Source: Agrobacterium vaccinii (GTDB taxonomy: Bacteria; Pseudomonadota; Alphaproteobacteria; Rhizobiales; Rhizobiaceae). Taken from it: a DNA stretch of 64,000 nt. A program made the position numbers and the translations under genes. Below the pieces are notes generated by a model that searched no databases, had not been told where the DNA came from, and saw nothing but the letters and a program-made list of their open reading frames with translations. Shown here piece after piece: positions 37,734-47,710 of the stretch. The stretch spans positions 434,001-498,000 of the forward strand of contig NZ_CP054150.1 in assembly GCF_021310995.1 (NCBI RefSeq). Reading direction: 5' to 3'. Each line of letters starts with the position of its first letter. Within the stretch, counting starts at the first letter, position 1.

Positions 37734-38855
37734 TTATTTGCCCTCGACAGCAGGCCTCATCGTCGCCTTCCCACCTGCGTTGGATGACGCGCGCTGGCTT
37801 TTCGACGTATAGAAGGGCCGCTCCACATATTTGTGCGCAAGGTAGGAGAAGGGAATGGCGGTGGCGAAGGTCAGCGCCGCCAGCATGGCGAAATAGGTGC
37901 CCTGGCTGAACCCCTGATCGTTCAGCACATACATCCAGCCATAGAGCGGGATCATGTGCAGCAGATAGAGCGAATAGGAGACGGTGCCGAGGAACATCAT
38001 GACGGGATGCTCCAGAAACATCGCCACGAAACCCTTCTTGCGGCCCTTGTCGCGCACCATGATGGCGCTGGTGAAGACGAAAATCCATGCGCCGATGGCC
38101 AGATCGAAATAGCCGACGATGGCCGCCAGTGGCAGGACCACGGGCGGCGACATGAAGGGCTGGTCGTCCCAGCGCATTTTCCAGAGATAATAGCTGGCAA
38201 TGCCCGACGCGAAATAGATCGCGTAATTGGCGAGGATCGCCCCGTTCGGCCAATGGCGGAAATACCAGACGCCCATGACGGAGGCGACCACAAAGCCTGC
38301 GCGTACAAGATTGCTGGAATGGTGAAGGCACCAGAAGGCCAGCGGCGCGATGAGATAGAACTGGAATTCCGTGGAAATATTCCACGCCTGCCCCAAAAAC
38401 GCATAGGCCCCCAGCGGCAACCAGCTATCGGGAATGATGCCGTGCAGCATGGTCATATGAGCAAGCGTGTGCATTTCCCAGCTTTCGAAACTGCGGTCGA
38501 GAATGGCGATGCGGCCTGCATTGCGCACACTGTTGAAATCAGCGGTTAGCAGCGCCTGATAGGCGACCCATGCAAAACCGATCGACAGGAAAAACGCGAA
38601 AATATAGACGGGATAAATGCGTTTGATGCGGCGTGTGATGTAGGTGGAATAGTCTTCCGACAACGAGGACATCATGACGAAAATCACGAAACCGCTCATG
38701 ATGCAGAAGATTTGCACCCGGATTTTCTCGTTGATCAGCGGTTTCAGCGCACCCATGCTGTCTGGATCGATACCGGCTGCGGGCAGCAGGTGAACCAGAA
38801 CAACCCATGCGGCCAAAAGACCGCGAAGACCCTCGAGTTGGTCAATTCTCTTCAT
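37734..38855 (-). CDS. Acyltransferase 3 family membrane protein (OafA/YrhL-like)
   Basis: The 373-residue protein has about ten hydrophobic segments and the family's N-terminal RIDQLEGLRGLLAAWVVLVH, in which the histidine of the first helix is the expected catalytic residue, and the RRIKRIYPVY block near residue 77. Such enzymes acetylate or otherwise acylate cell-surface sugars (LPS O-antigen, exopolysaccharide, Nod factor). The acceptor is unknown, as no sugar-synthesis cluster is adjacent. GAGGAG precedes ATG 38855; an upstream ATG at 38888 is less likely. Confidence 0.88.
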   Translation of the reverse strand: MKRIDQLEGLRGLLAAWVVLVHLLPAAGIDPDSMGALKPLINEKIRVQIFCIMSGFVIFVMMSSLSEDYSTYITRRIKRIYPVYIFAFFLSIGFAWVAYQALLTADFNSVRNAGRIAILDRSFESWEMHTLAHMTMLHGIIPDSWLPLGAYAFLGQAWNISTEFQFYLIAPLAFWCLHHSSNLVRAGFVVASVMGVWYFRHWPNGAILANYAIYFASGIASYYLWKMRWDDQPFMSPPVVLPLAAIVGYFDLAIGAWIFVFTSAIMVRDKGRKKGFVAMFLEHPVMMFLGTVSYSLYLLHMIPLYGWMYVLNDQGFSQGTYFAMLAALTFATAIPFSYLAHKYVERPFYTSKSQRASSNAGGKATMRPAVEGK

Positions 38856-39066
38856 CGATGGCTCCTCGGTTGAGTAAGCCAGCCCCACTGCTTTAAAACA
38901 CGTCAGGCGTGTGATCGCAATATGTTGCAGTGCAATAAGGCGAGTTTTCGTTTTTACGCCTTGGGCGCTGAGACACCTTTTTGCTTGTAATCGGCGTGCC
39001 GGTTTGCCATGTCACCCCCAAGCATTTTTGGAAAATCTGGCATTTTTGAAAGTCTGGAAGCAGCTC

Positions 39067-39915
39067 ATGGCCCACCGCATTTCCACCCTTGGCGAAATCA
39101 CAGATCGGTTCGACGTCGTTCTGTCCGATGTCTGGGGCGTGTTGCACAACGGTGTTGTCGCGTTTCCCCACGCCGCCACTGCGCTGGAAGCCGCGCGTAA
39201 GGCGGGCAAGACGGTCGTCCTCATTACCAATTCTCCGCGCCCGGCGCCGGGCGTCATCCCGCAGTTGCGGGCGCTGGGAGTTCCCGATAGCGCCTATGAC
39301 CGCATCATCACCTCGGGCGATGTGACGCGCGAATTGATTGCGCAAGGGCCGAAAAAAGTCTTCCTGCTGGGACCAGAGCGCGACCTGCCGCTGATGGACG
39401 GTCTCGACGTCGAGATCGCGCTGGAAGCAGAGGCGACAGCCGTCGTCTGCACCGGCTTCTTCGATGACGAGACGGAAACGCCGGAAGATTATACGGAGAT
39501 GCTCAAAGGCTTCGTTGCCCGCGGCGTGCCGATGATCTGCGCCAACCCCGATCTGGTGGTGGAGCGTGGCGAGCGCATCATTCCCTGTGCCGGAGCCGTC
39601 GCCGCTTACTACGAGCAATTGGGTGGTGAGGTTCGCATAGCGGGCAAGCCGCATTCGCCGATCTACGAGGCCTGCATGACAGCGGCCAAAGAGGTGCGTG
39701 GCGATTTTGCGAAAGACCGGGTGCTGGCCATCGGCGATGGTATGCCGACGGATGTAAAGGGTGCCATCAATGCAGGCCTCCAGCTTCTCTATATCAGCGG
39801 CGGCATTCATGCGGCGGAATATACGCTGAACGGTGAGACGGACGAGGCGCTGCTGAATGCCTATCTCAAAAGTCAGAACGCCGCTCCCGGCTGGTGGATG
39901 CCACGTCTTGCCTAA
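39067..39915 (+). CDS. HAD-IIA family hydrolase (TIGR01459-type, NagD-like)
   Basis: The 282-residue protein begins its domain with DVVLSDVWGVLHNG, in which the HAD aspartates are D-x-W-G-V as in the alphaproteobacterial HAD-IIA subfamily. ITNSPRPAPG (motif II), a cap domain and VLAIGDGMPTDVKGAINAGL (motif IV) follow. Related enzymes dephosphorylate small sugar or nucleotide phosphates. GGAAG precedes ATG 39067; longer frames upstream are not supported. It lies 28 bases before ribF, and the two genes are probably co-transcribed, hinting at a flavin- or nucleotide-related phosphatase. Confidence 0.87.
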   Translation: MAHRISTLGEITDRFDVVLSDVWGVLHNGVVAFPHAATALEAARKAGKTVVLITNSPRPAPGVIPQLRALGVPDSAYDRIITSGDVTRELIAQGPKKVFLLGPERDLPLMDGLDVEIALEAEATAVVCTGFFDDETETPEDYTEMLKGFVARGVPMICANPDLVVERGERIIPCAGAVAAYYEQLGGEVRIAGKPHSPIYEACMTAAKEVRGDFAKDRVLAIGDGMPTDVKGAINAGLQLLYISGGIHAAEYTLNGETDEALLNAYLKSQNAAPGWWMPRLA

Positions 39916-39943
39916 CTGTGTGGCATCGGAATAGAGTCTGCCC

Positions 39944-40924
39944 ATGACCGTGTTTCATCGCAATGAAAAGAAGGAACCGCTGCCCGAAAACCTGAAGGGC
40001 GGCGTCATCGCCATTGGCAATTTCGACGGTGTCCATCGTGGCCACCGCGCCGTGCTGGACCGTGCGCTGGAGCTTGCCGCGTCGCGCAACGTCCCGGCTC
40101 TGGTGCTCACATTCGAGCCGCATCCGCGCACCGTGTTTCGCCCCGAGACGCCGGTCTTCCGCCTCACACCTGCGTCTGTCAAGGCGCGGGTGCTGGAAGC
40201 CGAAGGGTTCAACTCCGTCATCGAATACCCGTTTGACCGGGATTTTTCGCAGCGGTCTGCGGAAGATTTCGTCAAATCCATTCTGGTCGACTGGCTGGGT
40301 GCAAGTGCCGTCGTCACCGGCGTCGATTTCCACTTCGGCAAGGGACGCGAAGGTGGCCCGGCCTATCTGATGGCCGCCGGGAAAAGGCACGGCTTCGATG
40401 TGATGCTGATCGATTCCTTCCGCGATGAAGGGGCAGAAGTCGTCTCCTCCAGCCGCATCCGGGACTTGCTGGCGCAAGGCGATGTTGCCGGTGCCGCTGG
40501 CCTGCTGGGATATCGCTACACCGTCGAAGCGGAAGTCATCGGCGGGCAGAAGCTGGGCCGCACGCTGGGTTATCCCACCGCCAACATGGCGTTGCCACCG
40601 GAAACGGAACTGAAGCCCGGTATTTACGCGGTGCGTTTCCGCCGGGCGGATGGGAGCCTGTATGATGGCGTCGCCAGCTTCGGCTATCGCCCGACGGTGA
40701 CGGAGGATGGCGCGGCCCTTCTGGAAACCTTTCTCTTCGATTTTTCCGGCGATCTCTATGGCGAGATTTGCTCGGTCTCCTTTTTCGGCCATCTGCGCGA
40801 CGAGCTGAAATTCGACGGGCTGGAAGCTCTGGTCGCTCAGATCAAGCGCGACGAGGAAGAGGCGAGGGCGTTGTTGTCAGGTGTGACGCCGCTGGGAGAG
40901 TTGGACGCGAGGCTTTCCTTTTGA
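39944..40924 (+). CDS. ribF: Bifunctional riboflavin kinase/FAD synthetase RibF
   Basis: RibF phosphorylates riboflavin to FMN and adenylates FMN to FAD. The 326-residue protein has the N-terminal nucleotidyltransferase domain (AIGNFDGVHRGHRAVL near residue 24, SSSRIRDLLAQGDV near 167) and the C-terminal flavokinase domain (GRTLGYPTANM near 206, KPGIYAVRF near 226). It is followed by a hairpin at 40953 and, 270 bases on, by ileS, a gene order seen widely in bacteria. Confidence 0.96.
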   Translation: MTVFHRNEKKEPLPENLKGGVIAIGNFDGVHRGHRAVLDRALELAASRNVPALVLTFEPHPRTVFRPETPVFRLTPASVKARVLEAEGFNSVIEYPFDRDFSQRSAEDFVKSILVDWLGASAVVTGVDFHFGKGREGGPAYLMAAGKRHGFDVMLIDSFRDEGAEVVSSSRIRDLLAQGDVAGAAGLLGYRYTVEAEVIGGQKLGRTLGYPTANMALPPETELKPGIYAVRFRRADGSLYDGVASFGYRPTVTEDGAALLETFLFDFSGDLYGEICSVSFFGHLRDELKFDGLEALVAQIKRDEEEARALLSGVTPLGELDARLSF

Positions 40925-40952
40925 TGCTTGGCCAGCGGTTTTGTCGGCCAAC

Positions 40953-40972
40953 AAGGGCATATTCGTGCCCTT
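40953..40972 (+). terminator. Possible terminator downstream of ribF
   Basis: AAGGGCA (40953-40959) and TGCCCTT (40966-40972) form a perfect seven-base stem with a six-base loop, followed after a few bases by a T-rich stretch. Positioned 28 bases after the ribF stop. Confidence 0.5.
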
Positions 40973-41080
40973 AACCTCTTCCTTTTTACCGGAAAAACAC
41001 ATAAACATTGCGAATGTACCAATTTCGGTTGACGTTCATTTCCCGAATTATTGGCCCGGCCTTTCGCGCGCAGTAAGCAG

Positions 41081-41118
41081 CCGAAAGGTCCGGGATTTCG
41101 GCGCTTGCCTTGAGCGCC
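41081..41118. promoter_or_regulatory. Overlapping inverted repeats upstream of ileS
   Basis: CCGAAA/TTTCGG (41081-41086, 41096-41101) and GGCGCT/AGCGCC (41100-41105, 41113-41118) share bases and so could form alternative hairpins in the ileS leader, about 80 bases before its start codon. I see no T-box, specifier loop or leader peptide rich in isoleucine; the role is open. Confidence 0.3.
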
Positions 41119-41196
41119 TTCCGCTTTTGCCCTCTTGCACTCAAGACGGCGCGACCTCTCAGCTTGAATGAGGGGGCGCCGCATAACGGTATGATC

Positions 41197-44160
41197 ATGA
41201 ACGACACCGCACAGACGATCGACTACTCCACCACGCTGTACCTGCCGCAGACGGATTTTCCGATGCGTGCCGGTCTGCCGCAGAAAGAGCCCGAGACGGT
41301 TGCCCGCTGGCAGCAGATGGGCCTTTACAAGAAGCTGCGCGCTTCCGCCGCTGGCCGCGAAAAATTCGTGCTGCATGATGGCCCTCCCTATGCCAACGGC
41401 AACATCCATATCGGCCATGCGCTGAACAAGATCCTCAAAGACGTCATCACCCGCTCGTTCCAGATGCGTGGGTTTGACAGCAACTATGTCCCCGGCTGGG
41501 ACTGCCACGGCCTTCCCATCGAGTGGAAGATCGAGGAAGCCTACCGCGCCAAGGGCAAGAACAAGGACGAAGTCCCGATCAACGAATTCCGTCAGGAATG
41601 CCGTGAGTTCGCCGCTGGCTGGATCGCGAAGCAGTCGGAGGAATTCAAGCGTCTCGGCATCGAAGGCGATTTCGAAAACCCCTACACGACCATGAACTTC
41701 CACGCGGAAGCCCGCATCGCTGGCGAGCTGCTGAAGATCGCCAAGAGCGGCCAGCTGTATCGCGGGTCGAAGCCGGTCATGTGGTCGGTTGTCGAGCGCA
41801 CGGCTTTGGCTGAGGCCGAGGTCGAGTATGCGGATGTCGAAAGCGACATGATCTGGGTGAAGTTCCCGGTTGAGAGTGTTGAGGGTGCTGCGAAGGCGGA
41901 ATTCTTGTCGGGCACGAAGCGGGAGATGCCTGTCTCAAACGCACTAAATGACTTGGAATACGCATCCGTCGTCATCTGGACTACAACGCCTTGGACCATC
42001 CCCGGCAACCGGGCGATCTCCTTCTCCTCGCGCTTCCCTTACGGCCTGTTCGAAGTGGAAACGGCAGAAAACGATTTCGGTCCGCAGCCCGGTGAAAAGC
42101 TGATCTTCGCCACCAAGCTTGCCGACGAAGCGGCGAAGAAAGCAAAGCTGACATTCAAGCTGGTTCGGCCCGTCACGACGGACGAACTCGGTGCGATCAC
42201 CTGTGCCCATCCGCTGGTCAATCTCGGTTACGACTTCGCCGTCCCGCTTCTCGATGGCGATCACGTCACCGATGATGCCGGTACTGGCTTCGTCCACACC
42301 GCACCAAGCCATGGTCGCGAAGACTTTGATGCATGGACGTCAAAGGTTCGCGAGCTTGAAGATCGTGGGATATCCACTAAAATCCCGTTCCCTGTTGGCG
42401 ATGACGGCTTCTACACCGAAGACGCGCCCGGTTTCGGCCCATCCGCCGAAGGCGGTGCTGCCCGCGTGATGGACGATAACGGCAAGAAGGGTGATGCAAA
42501 CGAGCGTGTCATCAAGGCGCTGATCGGCGCCAACAACCTTTTTGCCCGTGGCCGTCTGAAGCACAGCTATCCGCATAGCTGGCGCTCCAAGAAGCCGGTC
42601 ATCTTCCGCAACACGCCGCAATGGTTCGTCTATATGGACAAGGAACTGGGCGATGGCACCACGCTGCGCTCGCGCTCCCTGTCGGCCATCGATGACACCC
42701 GTTTCGTGCCTGCCGCTGGCCAGAACCGCCTGCGCGCCATGATCGAGAACCGCCCGGATTGGGTTCTCTCGCGTCAGCGCGCCTGGGGCGTTCCCATCGC
42801 TGTGTTTGCCGATGAAAAGGGCGAAGTGCTGCTGGACGAAGCCGTCAATGCCCGCATCATCGAAGCCTTCGAGGCCGAAGGTGCCGATGCGTGGTTTGCC
42901 GATGGCGCACGCGAGCGCTTCCTTGGCAACCGTGCCGGTGAACCATGGATGCAGGTGCGCGATATCCTCGACGTCTGGTTCGACTCGGGTTGCACCCACA
43001 CCTTCACGCTCGAAGACCGGCCAGATATGAAGTGGCCTGCCGATGTCTATCTTGAAGGCTCCGATCAGCATCGTGGCTGGTTCCACTCGTCGCTGCTGGA
43101 AAGCTGCGCGACGCGTGGTCGTGCGCCTTACAACGCCGTCGTCACCCACGGTTTCACCATGGACGAGCAGGGCCGCAAGCAGTCCAAGTCGCTTGGCAAC
43201 GTGGTCGCTCCACAGGACGTGATGAAAGAGTCAGGCGCGGATATCCTGCGTCTGTGGGTCATGACCACGGATTATTGGGAAGACCAGCGTCTGGGCAAGG
43301 CCATCATCCAGACCAACATCGATGCCTATCGCAAGCTGCGCAACACCATCCGCTGGATGCTGGGCACGCTGGCCCACGATACGGGCGATGACATTGCCTA
43401 TGCCGATCTGCCGGAACTGGAACAGCTGATGCTGCACCGTCTGTCGGAGCTGGATAAGGTCGTGCGTGACGGTTACGATGCTTTCGACTTCAAGAAGATC
43501 ACCCGCGCGCTGATCGATTTCGCCAATGTCGAGCTGTCGGCCTTCTACTTCGATATCCGCAAGGATGCGCTCTATTGCGACGCGCCATCGTCGCTGAAGC
43601 GCCGCGCCTCACTGTCGGTCATCGCAAAGCTGTTCGATTGCCTCGTCACATGGCTCGCGCCCATGCTGCCGTTCACCACGGAGGAGGCATGGCTTTCGCG
43701 TTACCCGGATGCCGAGTCCGTGCATCTCGTTCAGTTCCCCGAAGTCCCGGCGGAATGGAAGAACGAGGCGCTGGAAGCCAAGTGGGATAAAATCCGCAAG
43801 GTTCGCACGGTGGTAACTGGCGCGCTGGAAGTCGAACGCCGCGAAAAGCGCATCGGTTCGTCGCTGGAAGCGGCTCCCGTCGTGCACATTGCCGATGCCG
43901 AGCTGATGGCTGCACTGGATGGTCAGGATTTTGCGGAAATCTGCATCACCTCGGCCATCTCCGTTGTGTCGGGTGAAGGCCCGGCAGATGGCTTCCGTCT
44001 GAACGAAGTGCAGAAGGTTTCCGTCGAGCAGAAGCTTGCCGAAGGCCGCAAATGCGCCCGTTCCTGGCGCATCACCACCGATGTCGGCTCCGACGCGGCG
44101 TTTCCTGACGTTTCGGCGCGCGACGCCGCTGCGCTTCGCGAATTGGGTGTGGCGCTCTAA
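41197..44160 (+). CDS. ileS: Isoleucyl-tRNA synthetase IleS
   Basis: IleS charges tRNA-Ile and edits misactivated valine. The 987-residue class I enzyme has the HIGH motif as HIGH at residues 71-74 ([12 protein letters not shown]), the editing-domain block [13 protein letters not shown] near residue 262 and the KMSKS loop as KQSKS at 661-665. The C-terminus has no cysteine-rich zinc tail. ATG 41197 suits the family start; another ATG lies two codons earlier (41191), and neither has a strong ribosome site. Two stretches (about 41863-41995 and 42330-42410) use rarer codons than the rest. Confidence 0.97.
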   Translation: MNDTAQTIDYSTTLYLPQTDFPMRAGLPQKEPETVARWQQMGLYKKLRASAAGREKFVLHDGPPYANGNIHIGHALNKILKDVITRSFQMRGFDSNYVPGWDCHGLPIEWKIEEAYRAKGKNKDEVPINEFRQECREFAAGWIAKQSEEFKRLGIEGDFENPYTTMNFHAEARIAGELLKIAKSGQLYRGSKPVMWSVVERTALAEAEVEYADVESDMIWVKFPVESVEGAAKAEFLSGTKREMPVSNALNDLEYASVVIWTTTPWTIPGNRAISFSSRFPYGLFEVETAENDFGPQPGEKLIFATKLADEAAKKAKLTFKLVRPVTTDELGAITCAHPLVNLGYDFAVPLLDGDHVTDDAGTGFVHTAPSHGREDFDAWTSKVRELEDRGISTKIPFPVGDDGFYTEDAPGFGPSAEGGAARVMDDNGKKGDANERVIKALIGANNLFARGRLKHSYPHSWRSKKPVIFRNTPQWFVYMDKELGDGTTLRSRSLSAIDDTRFVPAAGQNRLRAMIENRPDWVLSRQRAWGVPIAVFADEKGEVLLDEAVNARIIEAFEAEGADAWFADGARERFLGNRAGEPWMQVRDILDVWFDSGCTHTFTLEDRPDMKWPADVYLEGSDQHRGWFHSSLLESCATRGRAPYNAVVTHGFTMDEQGRKQSKSLGNVVAPQDVMKESGADILRLWVMTTDYWEDQRLGKAIIQTNIDAYRKLRNTIRWMLGTLAHDTGDDIAYADLPELEQLMLHRLSELDKVVRDGYDAFDFKKITRALIDFANVELSAFYFDIRKDALYCDAPSSLKRRASLSVIAKLFDCLVTWLAPMLPFTTEEAWLSRYPDAESVHLVQFPEVPAEWKNEALEAKWDKIRKVRTVVTGALEVERREKRIGSSLEAAPVVHIADAELMAALDGQDFAEICITSAISVVSGEGPADGFRLNEVQKVSVEQKLAEGRKCARSWRITTDVGSDAAFPDVSARDAAALRELGVAL

Positions 44161-44281
44161 GAAAAGTACCGGATGAATTGCACTTTGGCCATTCATCCGG
44201 TAAACCTGCCTGAAATTGGCCGGAATTTTAGCATCAATGCGGGCTGCCGGTCGTCGGGACGGCTAGGGCGGAAGGGTTTCA

Positions 44282-44914
44282 ATGAGCATGACGCAGAGTT
44301 TTCGCATGTACAGCACCATTGCGGGCGCAATATCTGTCAGCCTGGCACTGAGCGCGTGCACCAGCCCCACCTATGGCACGGGCAAGACTGCTGCTGAGCA
44401 ATTGGTAGACGACCTTGGCAACGCGACGTCCATTACCGGCGATCAGTCCAAGCGCAATGTGAAGTACAATCCCCGTCCGGGCCTCGTCGTGCCTGCACAG
44501 GCGCGTGGCGAACAGCTAACGCAGCCGCAGCAGAGCCTTGCCAACCGCGAGACGAACCCGCAATGGCCTGAGACGCCGGAAGAGGCGCGTGAACGCCTGC
44601 GCAAGGAAGCCGACGAAAACCGCGACAACCCGAATTACCGTTCGCCATTGCTGGCCGGTAACGGCACCAACGGTCAGATGACCGAGACCCAGAAGTGGGA
44701 AGCCTTCCGCAAGGCCAAGGCTGACGCGAAGGGTGGCTCGGTCGTCAACACCAACCAGCGCAAGTTCCTGACCGACCCACCGGTCGAATACCGCAACGTG
44801 CCGCAGGATCAGCTGGCCGATCTCGGCACGCCGGAAGCGAAAAAAGAAAAAGAACGCAAGAAGAATGCGGCCATGGCCAACACCGGCAAGAGCTGGTGGA
44901 ACCCGTTCCAGTAA
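44282..44914 (+). CDS. Hypothetical outer-membrane lipoprotein
   Basis: The 210-residue product has a lipoprotein signal: a hydrophobic stretch followed by the lipobox LSAC with the acylated cysteine at residue 26. The mature part is hydrophilic, rich in N, P, R, K and E, with a block GRNSDTYP-like in composition but no recognised domain; it ends in a basic stretch (KKEKERKKNAAMANTG) and WWNPFQ. AAGGG lies seven bases before the ATG. It follows ileS by 121 bases and recurs beside ileS in rhizobia as I recall. Function unknown. Confidence 0.75.
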   Translation: MSMTQSFRMYSTIAGAISVSLALSACTSPTYGTGKTAAEQLVDDLGNATSITGDQSKRNVKYNPRPGLVVPAQARGEQLTQPQQSLANRETNPQWPETPEEARERLRKEADENRDNPNYRSPLLAGNGTNGQMTETQKWEAFRKAKADAKGGSVVNTNQRKFLTDPPVEYRNVPQDQLADLGTPEAKKEKERKKNAAMANTGKSWWNPFQ

Positions 44915-44932
44915 GGGTTGGGCTGACGCACG

Positions 44933-44991
44933 GTCTCTTCTCCCCGTTTGGGTGAAGATGGCCCGAAGGGCCGGATGAGGGGGCACTCCCC
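44933..44991. repeat. Probable rhizobial intergenic repeat fragment
   Basis: A stretch running from CTCTTCTCCCC through the hairpin GGCCC-GAA-GGGCC (44960-44972) to GGATGAGGGGG resembles a sequence I recall as common between genes in rhizobia. Only one copy occurs in this window, so its repeated nature is not shown here. Confidence 0.4.
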
Positions 44992-44999
44992 CCAACCTT

Positions 45000-45111
45000 C
45001 GTCACCCCGCACTCGATGCGGGGTCCAGTTCGATCAAGTCTTTGATCGCAAAAGACTCTTTCTCGTTACAGACGCAGTTCTACTGGATGCCGGGTCAAGC
45101 CCGGCATGACG
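45000..45111. repeat. Intergenic element with imperfect 30-base inverted ends
   Basis: The left end CGTCACCCCGCACTCGATGC and the complement of the right end (CGTCATGCCGGGCTTGACCC) are similar over about 30 bases, both finishing in CCAGT; each end also contains its own GC hairpin (CCCCGCA...TGCGGGG; GCCGGG...CCCGGC). The inner part has GATCAAG-TCT-TTGATC. This is a MITE/REP-like element of a different type from the RIME-like copies; a single copy is present in the window. Confidence 0.6.
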
Positions 45112-45133
45112 GAAAAGAAGCATTTTCACAGCC

Positions 45134-45589
45134 TCACTCCCCACGCTTCCCTTGAAAAAACTCCCGTAAAATCTCCGCACTCTCCGTCTCGCCAAGGCCG
45201 GAATAGACCTCCGGCGCGTGGTGACAGGTGGGCTGGTTGAAGAACCGCACGCCACTTTCCACAGCCCCGCCTTTCACGTCGTTTGCGCCGTAATACAGGC
45301 GGCGGATGCGTGCGAAGGATATGGCAGCGGCGCACATGGTGCAGGGCTCCAGCGTCACATAAAGGTCTGCCCCCGGCAGCCGTTCCTGCCCCAGTTCTTC
45401 GCAAGCCATGCGAATGACGGCGATTTCGGCGTGGGCGGTTACATCGTTCAATTCGCGGGTGCGGTTGCCTGAACTGGCGATGATGCGACCATCCAGCACC
45501 AGCACGGCGCCGATAGGGACTTCATCGCGCTGGGCAGCAGCACGCGCCTGCGAGAGGGCAAAGTCCATGAAATGCGTCGTTTCCGCCAT
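45134..45589 (-). CDS. tadA: tRNA-specific adenosine deaminase TadA
   Basis: TadA converts A34 of tRNA-Arg(ACG) to inosine. The 151-residue protein has the zinc and catalytic motif HAE (His53, Glu55) and PCTMC (Cys83, Cys86) of the cytidine-deaminase fold, and the C-terminal helix ([12 protein letters not shown]) that binds the anticodon loop. It is divergent from the pseudouridine synthase gene at 45662; this pairing of two RNA-modifying genes is common in rhizobia. Confidence 0.95.
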   Translation of the reverse strand: MAETTHFMDFALSQARAAAQRDEVPIGAVLVLDGRIIASSGNRTRELNDVTAHAEIAVIRMACEELGQERLPGADLYVTLEPCTMCAAAISFARIRRLYYGANDVKGGAVESGVRFFNQPTCHHAPEVYSGLGETESAEILREFFQGKRGE

Positions 45590-45661
45590 CGTTCTTGCAA
45601 TTTCCTCTTAACCAGTGCCGCACGAACTGATAGGACACGGCAAACAACAGGCAAACAACAA

Positions 45662-47710
45662 ATGACATTCAAAGACAAGCCGCCGCGCGGCGGGGCCAAG
45701 ACATTCGACCGGGACCGGAAGCCGAATTCCACTGGCAAGCCCGATGCGGCGCGTGAGAAAAAGCCTTTCGTCGCGAAGGCGGAGACCGTCGTTTCGGAGA
45801 CCGCGCCGACGAAACCAGAGCGCATCTCCAAGATCATGGCGCGCGCAGGCGTGGCCTCGCGCCGCGATGTCGAGCGCATGATCATGGAAGGTCGCGTTTC
45901 GCTGAACGGCGTCAAGCTGGAAAGCCCTGCGGTCAACGCCACCCTGGATGACAAGATAGAGGTCGATGGCGAACCGATCCGTGGTGCCGAACGCACGCGG
46001 CTTTGGCTCTATCACAAGCCATCCGGCCTGGTGACGACGAATTCCGATCCCGAGGGTCGCCCGACCGTTTTCGACAATCTGCCGAAGGAGCTTCCCCGCG
46101 TTTTGTCCATCGGACGTCTGGATATCAACACGGAAGGCCTGCTGCTGCTGACCAATGACGGCGGCCTGTCGCGCGTTCTGGAATTGCCGACCACCGGCTG
46201 GCTGCGCCGTTACCGCGTGCGCGCCTATGGTGAGGTCGATCAGGCTGCTCTCGACAAGCTGAAGGACGGCATTGCCGTCGATGGCGTGCTCTACGGTGCC
46301 ATCGAGGCAACGCTCGATCGTACTCAGGGCCACAATGTCTGGATCACCATGGGTCTGCGCGAAGGCAAGAACCGTGAGATTAAGAACGTGCTGGGCGCCA
46401 TCGGTCTTGAGGTCAACCGCCTCATCCGTATTTCCTATGGTCCGTTTCAGCTGGGTGACCTGCCGGAGAGCCAGGTCGTGGAAGTGCGCGGCCGCATGCT
46501 GCGCGATCAGCTTGGCCCACGCCTCATCGAGGCCGCCGGTGCGAACTTCGATGCGCCAATCTACGATGCCGTCACCGATGACGACGAAGCGCCTGCCCAG
46601 CGTCCCGTGAAGTCCGAATGGACGAAGCGCGGCGATGCGGAGCAGAACCCACGCGGCGGCAATTTCGCTGAAAAGCGCGACAATCCGCGTGATCGTGCGC
46701 AGGGCAAGCCGGATGCAAAACGTCCCGGCAAACCTTTCGCCAAGGGTCGTGATGACGAGCGGGACGATGATCGTCCCAAGCGTCCTCAGATGGGCAGCAA
46801 CCGCACGGCCAATGTGTGGATGGCGCCGGGTGCAAGACCAACGCGCGATGGCAAGGAGCGCAAGTCCGTGCGCGCCGAAGCCGAAAGCGTCTTCAAACCA
46901 TCGGCAGAAGCCGATGCCCGTCGCGCCATCGTCAGACACAGGGACGGTGACGGCGAATGGATTCGCGCCGACAAGCCTGCGCAGGACGAAAGCCGTGGAC
47001 GCGGCAGAGGCGAACGCGGCGAGAAATCCTTTGGTGACCGTCCAGCTCGCGGTGGTGATCGCGGTGACCGGCCATCCGGCGACCGCAAACCGCGTGTTGT
47101 GGGTGAACGTTCCGACCGCCCGCGCGGCGAACGCTCCTTCGGTGACCGTCCGGCCCGCACTGACAGACCGTCTGGAGACCGCCCCAACCGTTCCGAGCGA
47201 CCGTTCAGCGACCGCCCGTCCCGTGGTGGTGAACGAAGCGACCGCCCATATGGCGACCGCAAGCCGCGCGATGCTGGCGAACGTTCCTTCGGGGATCGCC
47301 CAGACCGTGGTGATCGCCCAGCGCGTGCAGAGAGATCATTCGGTGATCGTCCGGCCCGTAGCGGCGAGCGGCCTTACGGCGATCGCAAGCCACGCGAGGA
47401 GGGTGACCGTCCCCGTGGCGACCGCCCGTTCGGCGATAAGACGCGGGGAGCAAGACCTTTTGGCGACAAGCCGCGTGAAGGCAGGCCTTCCGGTGGCAAG
47501 CCGGGTGGCTTCGGCGGCAAGCCTGCATTTGGAAAGCCGCGTGGCGAGCGTTCCGAAGGCGGCTTTTCCGGCAAGGGCCCCGGCAATAAGGGACCTGGTG
47601 GCAAAGGTCCGGGCGGAAACGGCCCAAGCAACGGTCCCGGTGGCAAAGGCCCCGGTGGCAAACCTCCTGGCGCTAGGGGAATGACGCGTAATGCGGATCG
47701 TAGGCGGTGA
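45662..47710 (+). CDS. RluB/RsuA-type pseudouridine synthase with very long repetitive C-terminal tail
   Basis: The catalytic part is ordinary: an S4 RNA-binding domain ([20 protein letters not shown], residues 54-73), then the RsuA/RluB core with [17 protein letters not shown], in which Asp154 is catalytic. It probably isomerises a uridine of 23S rRNA (U2605 in RluB). From about residue 300 to 682 the protein is a low-complexity tail: first basic and mixed, then many degenerate repeats around [11 protein letters not shown] and [10 protein letters not shown], and finally a glycine/proline/lysine segment ([11 protein letters not shown]). This tail more than doubles the length of a normal enzyme (about 290). 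ATG 45662 is used; upstream frame is in the promoter gap. Confidence 0.9.
   Translation: MTFKDKPPRGGAKTFDRDRKPNSTGKPDAAREKKPFVAKAETVVSETAPTKPERISKIMARAGVASRRDVERMIMEGRVSLNGVKLESPAVNATLDDKIEVDGEPIRGAERTRLWLYHKPSGLVTTNSDPEGRPTVFDNLPKELPRVLSIGRLDINTEGLLLLTNDGGLSRVLELPTTGWLRRYRVRAYGEVDQAALDKLKDGIAVDGVLYGAIEATLDRTQGHNVWITMGLREGKNREIKNVLGAIGLEVNRLIRISYGPFQLGDLPESQVVEVRGRMLRDQLGPRLIEAAGANFDAPIYDAVTDDDEAPAQRPVKSEWTKRGDAEQNPRGGNFAEKRDNPRDRAQGKPDAKRPGKPFAKGRDDERDDDRPKRPQMGSNRTANVWMAPGARPTRDGKERKSVRAEAESVFKPSAEADARRAIVRHRDGDGEWIRADKPAQDESRGRGRGERGEKSFGDRPARGGDRGDRPSGDRKPRVVGERSDRPRGERSFGDRPARTDRPSGDRPNRSERPFSDRPSRGGERSDRPYGDRKPRDAGERSFGDRPDRGDRPARAERSFGDRPARSGERPYGDRKPREEGDRPRGDRPFGDKTRGARPFGDKPREGRPSGGKPGGFGGKPAFGKPRGERSEGGFSGKGPGNKGPGGKGPGGNGPSNGPGGKGPGGKPPGARGMTRNADRRR

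Noticed and set aside
40925..41196. A riboswitch or T-box before ileS
   Set aside because: Hairpins are present, but no T-box sequence, specifier or terminator/antiterminator pair; T-boxes are not expected in this group.
47030..47440. Short direct repeats suggesting a CRISPR-like array
   Set aside because: Repeat units are degenerate multiples of three inside the GDRP-rich coding tail; there are no regular spacers and no cas genes.
46635..47684. A 349-codon plus-strand frame overlapping the tail of the pseudouridine synthase gene
   Set aside because: It mirrors the repeats of the real frame in another phase. The true frame is continuous with the catalytic domain.
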